DNA of 64,000 bases from Pseudomonas fluorescens. Lineage in GTDB: Bacteria > Pseudomonadota > Gammaproteobacteria > Pseudomonadales > Pseudomonadaceae. Shown here one piece after another: positions 25,642 to 33,299 of the stretch; the first letter of the stretch is position 1, and the number at the start of each line of letters is the position of its first letter. The stretch spans positions 62,001 through 126,000 of the forward strand of contig NZ_CABVII010000005.1 in the NCBI RefSeq assembly GCF_902497995.1, given 5' to 3'. The notes beneath the pieces were generated by a model. The model ran no database searches, was not told the origin of the DNA, and saw only the letters and a list, made by a program, of their open reading frames with translations. Both the position numbers and the translations under genes were made by a program.

Positions 25642-27918
25642 ATGACCCTGACCCCCGTTCGATTGCACAGCTGGTTGCGCCTGCAACGCGAAGGTGTGTC
25701 CCTGGCCGCCCGGGCCGATGCCTTGTGCCGTGCGTTGCAGGAATGCCCCGAGGTGCGCCGGGCGGTCTATCTGAGCTGGCAAGCCAAATCGCGGATCTAC
25801 AGTCACGAAGGTGCCGCCCAGCATTTTCCACCGGGCCTGGGAGACCCTTCGCAAGCCAGCGATCAACGGCTGTTCGAGCGCCTGGTCGAGGCGGGGCGGC
25901 TGGATCTGGCGCAAGTGCGGCAACTCGATTGCTGGCTGGCCGGCCGCCTGCGTCGGGCCGCCATCAGCCACGGCCAGGTATTTGACCTGGCCTTGCAGCC
26001 GGACCAGCCGGGGTTGTTGCTGGTGCAAGTGTGCGAGGGCGTGAGCCTTGACTGGCTGGGTTGGGTCCAGGATTTGCTGACCACCTTGCTCAGCAGCGTC
26101 AACGGCATGCTGCGCGGCTCGCCGCTGTTGGGCCACGATCCGCAACCGAGTCTGTTGCTCGATGCCCGGGGCCGGCCGCTGGAGTTCAATGCGGCGCTGC
26201 TGGCGCTGCTCGCGGAAAAACCGCTGACCGAGCTGCCGGGCTTTCTGCCGGTGAATCATCGGGTGCTGGTGCGCGCCTGTCTCGACCAGCAACGCGCCAT
26301 CGAAGGGGTCGAGGCCCAGTTCGAAGCGCAGATCCTGATCTGGACCTTTATCCCCGATCCCCAGGACAACCGCGTACTCGCCCGTTGCCGCGACGCCACC
26401 GCGCAAGTGCTGGCCGAGCGCGAAGCGACCAAGGCGCGCCGGCTGTACCGGCTGATCATCGAGAACACCACCGACCTGATTTCCCGACACACCCCGGACG
26501 GGCGCTTTCTCGACGCGTCGCCGGCGTCCTGGACCTTGCTCGGCTACTGGCCGGAAGAGCTGCGCGGGCAAATGGCCCAGAGCCTGTTCCATGGCCAGGG
26601 CCTGGCCAGCCTGGTGCAGCGCGCGCGGGACGCCCTGGAGCAGGACGGTTACCACACCATGACCTATCGCATTCGCCATCGGGACGGGCATTACCTGTGG
26701 TTCGAAACCGCCAGCCGGGCGATTCGCGAAACCTACACCGGGGCGGTGGTCGAAGTGGTCAGCGTCTCCCGGGACATCACCGCCCGGGTGCAGGCGGAGG
26801 AGAACAAGCGACGCCTGGCCGAAGTGGTCGAGGTCAACACCGATCCGGTGCTGTTCATCGACCCCGAAGGGCAAGTCACTTATCTCAACCCGGCGGCCCG
26901 GCGCATCCTCGGGGTCGACGAGCAACAGCCGATGCCGACCCTGGCGCAGTTGTTCGCCAGCAGCGACCTGGCCCGCCTGCAACGCGACGGCTGGAGCGGC
27001 GCCGAGCGCAACGGGGTGTGGAGCACCGATGCCCGCTTGCAACCCCCGGGTGGCGGCACCTCGGTGCCGGTATCGCTGGTGCTGCTGGCGCACCGTTCCG
27101 CCAGCGGCGAGCGCTATTACTCATTGGTGGCGCGGGACATGACCGAGCGCGAACTGCGCGAAGTGCAACAGCGCCGCCATCAGGACGAACTGGCACACAC
27201 CGCGCGGCTGGTGACCCTGGGGGAACTGGCCTCGGGCATCGCCCACGAAATCAATCAGCCGCTGGCGGCCGTGGTCAATTATGCCAACGCCAGCCAGCGC
27301 TATTTGCAGACGCTGGACTCCAATCCCCAGGCCGCCGCCAGAGTCGCGCAAGGACTGGAACGCATCACCCACCACGCGACCCATGCCTCAGAGGTCATCC
27401 GGCGTTTGCGGGCCTTCCTGCGCAAGGGCCAGCGGCGCATGCAGGCCCTGAATTTCACCGACGTCGCCCGCGAGGCCGTGCGCTTGTGCGCCTGGGAAGC
27501 GAACAATTGCCAAGTGACAATCGAGGATCGACTGCCGGATAATCTGCCGCCGGTTTACGCCGACCGGGTGCTGCTGGAGCAGGTCTTGCTCAATTTGCTG
27601 CGCAATGCCATCGACGCCAACCGCGAACGGCATCCGGGGCAGTCTTCACTGATCGTGATGGCGGCCGGGCAGGGCAGTGGCGCGACGGTGGAAATCAGCG
27701 TGCAGGACCAAGGCCCCGGCGTCAGCGCGCCGGAACTCGAGCAGATATTCACCCCCTTCTACACCAGCAAGCCCGATGGCCTGGGCCTTGGGCTGTCCAT
27801 GAGCCGCAGCATCATCGAAGGTTTCGGTGGCGAGTTGCAGGCCTGCCGCCAGCCGGTCGGGCTGCTGATGAGTTGCCGCTTGCCGCTGGCCGGTCCGACA
27901 AAACAACAACAGGAATAA
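25642..27918 (+). CDS. Cytoplasmic PAS sensor histidine kinase (BfiS-like)
   Basis: A 758-residue sensor kinase without membrane segments. An N-terminal domain of unknown type is followed by PAS domains (one near LYRLIIENTTDLISRHTPDG, another near VVEVNTDPVLFIDPEGQVTY), the HisKA box ELASGIAHEINQPLAAVVN with the phospho-His, and the ATPase N-box LLRNAIDAN and G-box DQGPGV. ATG 25642 has AAGGAG at 5 bases. Next gene is its response regulator, 4 bases on. The kinase, regulator, AMP ligase and acyl-CoA dehydrogenase set matches my memory of the P. aeruginosa PA4196-PA4199 region (BfiR-BfiS, biofilm development), but orthology is not proven. Confidence 0.8.
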   Translation: MTLTPVRLHSWLRLQREGVSLAARADALCRALQECPEVRRAVYLSWQAKSRIYSHEGAAQHFPPGLGDPSQASDQRLFERLVEAGRLDLAQVRQLDCWLAGRLRRAAISHGQVFDLALQPDQPGLLLVQVCEGVSLDWLGWVQDLLTTLLSSVNGMLRGSPLLGHDPQPSLLLDARGRPLEFNAALLALLAEKPLTELPGFLPVNHRVLVRACLDQQRAIEGVEAQFEAQILIWTFIPDPQDNRVLARCRDATAQVLAEREATKARRLYRLIIENTTDLISRHTPDGRFLDASPASWTLLGYWPEELRGQMAQSLFHGQGLASLVQRARDALEQDGYHTMTYRIRHRDGHYLWFETASRAIRETYTGAVVEVVSVSRDITARVQAEENKRRLAEVVEVNTDPVLFIDPEGQVTYLNPAARRILGVDEQQPMPTLAQLFASSDLARLQRDGWSGAERNGVWSTDARLQPPGGGTSVPVSLVLLAHRSASGERYYSLVARDMTERELREVQQRRHQDELAHTARLVTLGELASGIAHEINQPLAAVVNYANASQRYLQTLDSNPQAAARVAQGLERITHHATHASEVIRRLRAFLRKGQRRMQALNFTDVAREAVRLCAWEANNCQVTIEDRLPDNLPPVYADRVLLEQVLLNLLRNAIDANRERHPGQSSLIVMAAGQGSGATVEISVQDQGPGVSAPELEQIFTPFYTSKPDGLGLGLSMSRSIIEGFGGELQACRQPVGLLMSCRLPLAGPTKQQQE

Positions 27919-27922
27919 TGCA

Positions 27923-28558
27923 ATGGCAGGTGCGACTGAGCACGTGGTGTATGTGGTCGACGACGATCAAGGCATGCTCGATTCAACGGTCTGGCTCCTG
28001 GAATCGGTTGGGCTCAAGGCGTTGCCGTTTACCAGTGGCGCGGAGTTTCTCAATGCCTGTGATGCGAGTCTCGATGCCTGCGTGCTGCTCGACGTGCGCA
28101 TGCCCGGTATGGGCGGCCTGAACGTGCAGGAAGAAATGCGCGCCCGGGAGCTGAACCTGCCGATCATCTTCGTCAGCGGTCACGCCGATGTGCCAATCGT
28201 GGTGCGTGCGTTCAAGGCCGGCGCCCATGACTTCATCGAGAAACCCTACAACGAGCAATTGCTGCTGGACAGCGTGCAACAGGCCCTGAGCAATTGCGCG
28301 GCCAACCGTTCGGGCAATCAGGGGCACGACGCCTTGCAGGCGCGCTTGCTCACCTTGACCCCCCGGGAGCGCGACGTCTTGCTGCCGTTGGTGCAGGGTT
28401 ACACCACCCGCGAAATCGCCGAGCAACTGGGGGTGAGCGCCAAAACCGTCGATCTGTATCGCTCGCGGGTGATGAAGCGCATGCAGGCCAGCACCTTGCC
28501 GGACCTGGTGGGCATGGCGATCGCCGCGCAACTGGTCGATCCACTGAAGCTGCGTTGA
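27923..28558 (+). CDS. Response regulator, FixJ/NarL type (BfiR-like)
   Basis: A 211-residue regulator: receiver domain with Asp at LLDVRMPGMGG (about residue 54) and the DD pair in VVDDDQGML, and a LuxR-type helix-turn-helix (LTPRERDVLLPLVQGYTTREIAEQLGVSAKTVDLY). AGGAATAA leads to ATG 27923, 4 bases after the kinase stop. The cognate kinase is certainly the preceding gene. Targets probably include the divergent acyl-CoA ligase operon; this is an inference from position. Confidence 0.88.
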   Translation: MAGATEHVVYVVDDDQGMLDSTVWLLESVGLKALPFTSGAEFLNACDASLDACVLLDVRMPGMGGLNVQEEMRARELNLPIIFVSGHADVPIVVRAFKAGAHDFIEKPYNEQLLLDSVQQALSNCAANRSGNQGHDALQARLLTLTPRERDVLLPLVQGYTTREIAEQLGVSAKTVDLYRSRVMKRMQASTLPDLVGMAIAAQLVDPLKLR

Positions 28559-28633
28559 GACCGCGCGTTCTCCATCGAGGGTCTATGCTGGGCTAACCGA
28601 TCCCCTACCTTGCAAATCTGCAAAGAGGCCTCC

Positions 28634-29728
28634 ATGGAGCCCACGTCCCTCTCCGAGAAAGCGCTCTCACGCACGCTGCTGGATGTTTTGATTCGTGCCG
28701 GGCTGATCGCCGTACTGGTGCTGTTCTGCTTCGAGATATTCGCCCCGTTCCGCGACTTGATGCTGTGGTCGCTGATTCTGGCGGTCACCCTTTACCCCCT
28801 GCAAACGCGGCTCAAGGGGGCGCTGGGGCGCAAGGATGGCATGGTTGCAACGCTGATCGTGCTGGTTGCGATCGTTGTCCTCATGGTGCCGATCTACCTG
28901 TTGGGCATCTCGATTGCGGATTCGGTCGGACACTCGATGGACATCGTCAAGGGCGGTGATTTTCATATCCCGCCGCCCGCTGCGTCAGTCGCCACTTGGC
29001 CGTTGATCGGCGAACCCCTCTCGGCATTCTGGCTGCAGGCTTCAACCGATCTTCCCGACCTGACCGCGAAATACCTGCCGCAGATAAAACATGCCAGCCT
29101 GAACCTGTTGAGCAAGCTTGCCGGCGTCGGCATGGGTTTCCTGATGTTCATTTTCGCCTTGATCATTGCCGGGATCTTCATGGCCTATGGCGAAGAGGGC
29201 AGCCGCAGTGCGATACAGATTGCGTCGCGCGTCAGCGGCCCGGTGAAGGGTCCGAAAATCGCCGAACTGTGCACCGCCACAATCCGTGCGGTGGCGTTGG
29301 GGGTGGTCGGCATCGCCTTCATCCAGATGCTGCTGGTGGGCCTCGGATTTGTCTTCAAAGGTGTGCCGGGGGCCGGTCTGCTGGCGCTGGCCGTGCTGTT
29401 GCTGGGCATCATGCAACTGCCGGCGACCCTGATTACGCTTCCCGTGATCGCCTTTGTGTTCGCCACCGAAGGGGCCAGCACGGCGACGATCGTCTTCGCC
29501 ATCTATGTTTTCGTCGCTGGCCTGGTGGATAACGTGCTCAAGCCATTGCTGCTGGGCCGCGGTGTCGATGTACCCATGCCGGTGATATTGATCGGCGCGC
29601 TGGGCGGCATGGTCACCAGCGGCATCATCGGGCTGTTCATCGGTCCGGTGGTGTTGGCGGTCGGGTATCAATTATTCTGGCAGTGGGTGCAGGACCGGCC
29701 GCCGGAAGGAGGAGGGCAGTCACTGTGA
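28634..29728 (+). CDS. AI-2E family transporter (PerM type)
   Basis: A 364-residue membrane protein with about eight helices and the PF01594 pattern (APFRDLMLWSLILAVTLYPLQTRLKGALGRKDGMVATLIV, then LPVIAFVFATEG and KPLLLGRGVDVPMPVILIGALGGM). The family includes YdgG/TqsA, reported to export autoinducer-2, and Na+/H+ antiporters. The substrate cannot be inferred. GAGG sits 5 bases before ATG 28634. It ends in a GTGA overlap with the next gene. Confidence 0.82.
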   Translation: MEPTSLSEKALSRTLLDVLIRAGLIAVLVLFCFEIFAPFRDLMLWSLILAVTLYPLQTRLKGALGRKDGMVATLIVLVAIVVLMVPIYLLGISIADSVGHSMDIVKGGDFHIPPPAASVATWPLIGEPLSAFWLQASTDLPDLTAKYLPQIKHASLNLLSKLAGVGMGFLMFIFALIIAGIFMAYGEEGSRSAIQIASRVSGPVKGPKIAELCTATIRAVALGVVGIAFIQMLLVGLGFVFKGVPGAGLLALAVLLLGIMQLPATLITLPVIAFVFATEGASTATIVFAIYVFVAGLVDNVLKPLLLGRGVDVPMPVILIGALGGMVTSGIIGLFIGPVVLAVGYQLFWQWVQDRPPEGGGQSL

Positions 29729-30456
29729 GTGCGCAAAATAATGAGCTGCTGGAACAGGTATTGATCGCCCATGGCGGGCTGGAACGCTGGAACAGGTTCA
29801 ACACGGTGCACGCCACGATCGTGACCGGCGGCTCGCTCTGGGCCATGAAAGGGCTGACCCAGGACAGCGCGCCACGCCAGATGACGGTCTGGCTGCATGA
29901 ACAGCGCGCCTCGGTCACCCCCTTTGGCGGGCCTGATCAATTGACGGCCTTCTCACCGGATCGAATCGCCATCGAAAGAACCGGCGGCAAGGTCATCGCC
30001 GAACGATCGGCGCCCAGGGAATCCTTCCGCGACCATGGCGAAAACAGCCCTTGGGATCCGCTGCACCGCGCGTATTTCAATGGTTACGCGCTGTGGTCCT
30101 ACCTGACCATGCCTTTCCAGTTCACCTGGCCGGGTGTCGCCACCGCAGAAGTCGAGCCCTGGCAAGAGGGCACCCAGCACTGGCGACGATTGCGGGTGAC
30201 CTTTCCCGAGCACATTGCCACCCACTGCGCAGTGCAGGATTTCTACTTCGGCGAGGACTTTCTGCTGCGGCGCCACGACTACAAGGTGGACATCAGTGGC
30301 GGCCTGCCTGCCGCCCAGTATGTGGGTGATTACGTTGAGGCAGACGGGCTGCGCATGCCGGGCAAGCGGCGCGCCTATCGACGCGGGGCCGACGGCCAGC
30401 CCGACACAGGGGCCTTGCTGGTGGCGATCGACCTCAGCGACATCGGCTACTCGTAA
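29725..30456 (+). CDS. Conserved protein of unknown function
   Basis: A 243-residue soluble protein, no signal peptide, starting VSAQNNELLEQVLIAHGGLERWNRFNTVHATIVTGG when the GTG at 29725 is used. GGAGGAGGG precedes that GTG, which overlaps the stop of the AI-2E-type gene. The sequence is rich in Trp, Arg and beta-strand-like segments, somewhat like LolA/outer-membrane sorting folds, but I do not recognise a named family. It is co-directional with the MaoC gene (21 bases later). Confidence 0.7.
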   Translation: MSAQNNELLEQVLIAHGGLERWNRFNTVHATIVTGGSLWAMKGLTQDSAPRQMTVWLHEQRASVTPFGGPDQLTAFSPDRIAIERTGGKVIAERSAPRESFRDHGENSPWDPLHRAYFNGYALWSYLTMPFQFTWPGVATAEVEPWQEGTQHWRRLRVTFPEHIATHCAVQDFYFGEDFLLRRHDYKVDISGGLPAAQYVGDYVEADGLRMPGKRRAYRRGADGQPDTGALLVAIDLSDIGYS

Positions 30457-30477
30457 TGCAACACGGAGGAATGAATC

Positions 30478-30942
30478 ATGACCGTGCATGCCTGGGAAAA
30501 GCTCTACCTGGACGACCTGCACCTGGGTCAGAAATTTGAGAGCGACACCGTTCGCGTCGACCTGCAGGCAATGCTGGCATTTGCCCAGGCGTTCGACCCG
30601 CAACCCTTCCACCTCGATCCTGAAGCGGCCAGCCTGAGCCTGTTCGGGGGCTTGGCGGCCAGTGGCTGGAACACCGCGGCCCTGACCATGAAAATGCTGG
30701 TGGCCAGCGTGCCATTGGCGGACGGGATCATTGGCCTGGGGATCGAGTTGAGCTGGCCGACGCCGACCTATCCGGACGACGTATTGCGCCTCAAATGCAC
30801 CGTACAGGCCATCGAACCCTCGGCTTCCAAACCGGATCGGGGCGTGGTGACGCTGCTCATGGAAACTCTCAATCAGAACGACAAGGTGGTGCAGCGGGCG
30901 ACGGGCAAGCTGCTGGTGTTCAATACCCCGGCGCCTGATTGA
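30478..30942 (+). CDS. MaoC-domain (R)-specific enoyl-CoA hydratase-like protein
   Basis: A 154-residue hot-dog-fold protein of the MaoC/NodN group: FAQAFDPQPFHLDPEAASLSLFGGLAASGW, with the Asp and His of the hydratase active site, and ELSWPTPTYPDDVLRLKCTV. Such proteins hydrate enoyl-CoA or act as thioester dehydratases. It is short (about the usual 150 residues). Enzymes like PhaJ supply (R)-3-hydroxyacyl-CoA to PHA synthase, but this gene is 13 kb from the PHB island and no link is shown. Confidence 0.82.
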   Translation: MTVHAWEKLYLDDLHLGQKFESDTVRVDLQAMLAFAQAFDPQPFHLDPEAASLSLFGGLAASGWNTAALTMKMLVASVPLADGIIGLGIELSWPTPTYPDDVLRLKCTVQAIEPSASKPDRGVVTLLMETLNQNDKVVQRATGKLLVFNTPAPD

Positions 30943-30967
30943 ACAGGCGCTTCACACAGCATATACT
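30939..30967 (+). promoter_or_regulatory. Sigma-70-type promoter of the toxin-antitoxin pair
   Basis: TTGAAC (30939-30944), 17 bases, then TATACT (30962-30967) gives a good -35/-10 pair. The -35 overlaps the stop codon of the MaoC gene. Start of transcription would be near 30974, about 34 bases before the antitoxin ATG. Confidence 0.6.
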
Positions 30968-30996
30968 TCATTTGACTTAAAAAATAATTCATTTGA
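30967..30996. promoter_or_regulatory. Direct repeats TTCATTTGA, putative antitoxin operator
   Basis: TTCATTTGA at 30967 and again at 30988, 21 bases apart (two helical turns). They begin at the -10 and cover the start of transcription, the expected place for autorepression by a Xre-type antitoxin. Confidence 0.5.
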
Positions 30997-31007
30997 ATGG
31001 AGTGGTC

Positions 31008-31484
31008 ATGAACACTTCTACCGCCGCTCGGCGTCCGGCCCGAAAGAAGGATGAACCTCGTGAAATCGGGATCGCCGCTTTTTGGCGTTTCAGTTTCAAT
31101 CGAGAATTGCTCAATGACTCGGAGCGCTTGCAGCAGATCAAGTCGGGATTTCCAGCATCGCTTGTCCAGGCCCTGCGCCAGACCTTCGACCTGCAGGAGC
31201 GCAGTGTTGAAACGCTGCTCAATGCTTCGATCTCTACGCTCGAAAGGCGTCGGCGTGAGCAAAAAAACCTGGATTCTGTCGCTTCCGAGCGTCTGGATCG
31301 CATTGCCACGGTCTCTCATCTGGCCGAAGAGGTGTTCGAGAACAAAGCCAACGCCGCGCACTGGATGTCGACGCCGAACAAAGCGCTCGGCGGCACTGCC
31401 CCGATCATGCTTTGCGAAACCGAGATCGGCGCGAGGCAGGTTCGGCGTGTGCTTCATGCCCTGGAATGGGGCGGCGCGGCCTGA
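31008..31484 (+). CDS. Antitoxin, Xre/MbcA/ParS family
   Basis: A 158-residue protein. The C-terminal DUF2384-type domain is visible: RLDRIATVSHLAEEVFENKANAAHWMSTPNKALGGTAPIML then RQVRRVLHALEWGG. This domain neutralises RES toxins. The central part (residues about 30-90) is a helical Xre-like region. GGAG lies before ATG 31008, and the frame ends in a TGATG overlap with the RES gene, standard for the class. The N-terminal leader is Lys/Arg-rich. Confidence 0.88.
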   Translation: MNTSTAARRPARKKDEPREIGIAAFWRFSFNRELLNDSERLQQIKSGFPASLVQALRQTFDLQERSVETLLNASISTLERRRREQKNLDSVASERLDRIATVSHLAEEVFENKANAAHWMSTPNKALGGTAPIMLCETEIGARQVRRVLHALEWGGAA

Positions 31485-31942
31485 TGCGGGCCTGGCGCAT
31501 CGCGAAGGCGAAACGTGCGACCGACCTTTCAGGCATGGGCGCCGCTATCGAGGGTGGGCGTTGGAATGATCAGGATGTACCCGCCGTCTACATGGGACTG
31601 ACTCCGGCAATCTGCTGTCTGGAAACTTTTGTGCACGCGGGGGGCGAACCGACATTCCCGATGAAGATCACCTGCTTCGAGCTGCCCGACGATCCGGCGC
31701 TTTTTCTGCAGCCTGATCCGAAAACGTTGCCAGAGGGTTGGGCGAGTCTTCCTGCAGACCGCCCGAGTATGGATTTCGGTACCGCGTGGCTGAGGGCGAA
31801 CACGCACCTTGGATTGGTCGTTCCTTCTGCCGTGCTGGCTCTGGAACGCAACGTGGTGATCAACCCCAATCACCCGGCGGTGAACGAGATCAAAGTGGTC
31901 GACGTGTTCGATTTCATGTACGACCCTCGCATGTTCGCGTAA
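31484..31942 (+). CDS. RES-domain toxin
   Basis: A 152-residue RES protein, named for conserved Arg, Glu and Ser. The Arg is in MRAWRIAKAKRA, then GGRWN, VYMGLTPAICCLETFVHAG with the Glu, and LVVPSAVLALE with the Ser. RES toxins of characterised pairs degrade NAD+ or ADP-ribosylate a target. The ATG overlaps the antitoxin stop by one base. An inverted REP pair follows the stop and could act as transcript end. Confidence 0.88.
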   Translation: MRAWRIAKAKRATDLSGMGAAIEGGRWNDQDVPAVYMGLTPAICCLETFVHAGGEPTFPMKITCFELPDDPALFLQPDPKTLPEGWASLPADRPSMDFGTAWLRANTHLGLVVPSAVLALERNVVINPNHPAVNEIKVVDVFDFMYDPRMFA

Positions 31943-31944
31943 TG

Positions 31945-32038
31945 CTGTAGGAGCGAGGCTTGCCCGCGAAGGCGGTGTGTCAGGCAACAGAGATATCGGC
32001 TGATACACCGCCTTCGCGGGCAAGCCTCGCTCCTACAG
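31945..32038. repeat. Inverted REP pair, 34-base perfect arms
   Basis: CTGTAGGAGCGAGGCTTGCC is the start of a 34-base arm repeated inversely at the end, with 26 bases between. It lies just after the RES toxin stop and may end its transcript. Confidence 0.9.
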
Positions 32039-32089
32039 GAATCGCTGCGGTGCACGAATATTGTGCCCAACACAAAACCCTGCAGGAGT

Positions 32090-32554
32090 CTAGGGGATTA
32101 CCTGATAACCGCGCTGCTGCATGCAACTGGCATAGGCGGACGACGCGGCGGCCGTATTTTGCTCAGCACTCCGGCGATCCTGTCGACGATCCTGGCGTTG
32201 CCGGGCTCCACCGACAACCGCGCCGGCCACAGCGGCATCCTTGGCTTTATCCTGTCGATATTCCTGTTTGACATCATCATCGACCCGATCATAAAACTCG
32301 TCATGCTGACGACCGCGCGCTCCCGCAACCGCCGCGCCCGCGACTGCACCGGTAGCAGCACCGCGAGCACGCCCGCCTGATTGAGGGCTGGTGCTGGAAC
32401 TTGTGGCACCGCCGGCCTGAGCCTGGCACGCGCCTATGTCCTGCTGGATGATTTCGGGGGACTGCCCTTTGAGCGGGGTCACGGTCTCGGCGGAAGCGCA
32501 CAGGCAGACCATGGAGAAAATTGTAGCGACGCAAGGTGAGAAGGACTTGTTCAT
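32090..32554 (-). CDS. Glycine-zipper exported protein
   Basis: A 154-residue protein with signal peptide MNKSFSPCVATIFSMVCLCASAET. Two GA-rich zipper motifs are present (RARGAATGAVAGAAVAGARGR near 65 and KDAAVAGAVVGGARQRQ near 110), typical of periplasmic or outer-membrane glycine-zipper proteins. The C-terminus ASSAYASCMQQRGYQVIP contains a conserved 'C..RGY' end. No named function. It is leftward and separate from its neighbours. Confidence 0.75.
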   Translation of the reverse strand: MNKSFSPCVATIFSMVCLCASAETVTPLKGQSPEIIQQDIGACQAQAGGATSSSTSPQSGGRARGAATGAVAGAAVAGARGRQHDEFYDRVDDDVKQEYRQDKAKDAAVAGAVVGGARQRQDRRQDRRSAEQNTAAASSAYASCMQQRGYQVIP

Positions 32555-32656
32555 GATGACTCCACTGCTACCAAAGGGCTTTGCAGTTGCGGCCTCTGGA
32601 AGGGCGCGCCGCAGCCTGCTTCGCCCCCCTCATCAGATGTTCAACGCCCATTCGAC

Positions 32657-33181
32657 TTAGACCGCTTCTGCATTGGCGACCCGCGCTTTTCGAATAAACA
32701 ACGCGCGCACTTTCTCCCAGAAATTGCCTCCCAGCACGAAGAAGCTTGCGATCAGCATCAAGTCGCCCAGTGCCTGCACCTGCCAGAGGTTGGGCCTGAG
32801 TCCCGGCCAGAGGGTGTCGACGTAGGGTTCAAGAAATGCCGAGACCACTGGCACAAAGAACATGACGATGCCGATTCGATGCCGCCATGGACCCACTTCG
32901 ACATCCATGCTGGGTGCCATCGAGGACACATACCCGAACAGGGTGCGCTTCAACTGCTGGAATCCGGCCTTGCCCATCACCGCAATGACGATGATCAGCA
33001 GTACCTTGTTACTGATGAACAGCACACCTGTCAGCGCGGCGATCCTTGAGCCCGCCACATCGGCAATCGCGGCAAGGGGCACCAACAGCCAGGAGCCCAA
33101 CATTACACAGAGAATGATGATCCCCAATTTGAAGCGCCAGCCGGCTGAATGAGGTTCCACAGTAGCCTGGGTCGTATTCAT
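32657..33181 (-). CDS. Small membrane protein ('transporter suffix' type)
   Basis: A 174-residue protein with four membrane helices (GIIILCVMLGSWLLVPLAAI, VLLIIVIAVMGKAGF, IGIVMFFVPVVSAF, ALGDLMLIASFFVLGG). The shape matches proteins called 'transporter suffix domain' in databases, as I remember. No catalytic motif. It is divergent from the efflux outer-membrane gene, with about 118 bases between them. Confidence 0.7.
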   Translation of the reverse strand: MNTTQATVEPHSAGWRFKLGIIILCVMLGSWLLVPLAAIADVAGSRIAALTGVLFISNKVLLIIVIAVMGKAGFQQLKRTLFGYVSSMAPSMDVEVGPWRHRIGIVMFFVPVVSAFLEPYVDTLWPGLRPNLWQVQALGDLMLIASFFVLGGNFWEKVRALFIRKARVANAEAV

Positions 33182-33299
33182 GGGGGTCGTACCTTTTTAA
33201 CCGGTCGCAACAGATTCGGGGGGTTAAAAAAGCTTAGCAGTCGTTTGCCCGCCTGGGCGTCTATGCTCCAGTGAACTTCGTCGGCAGGGAACAGCGTAA

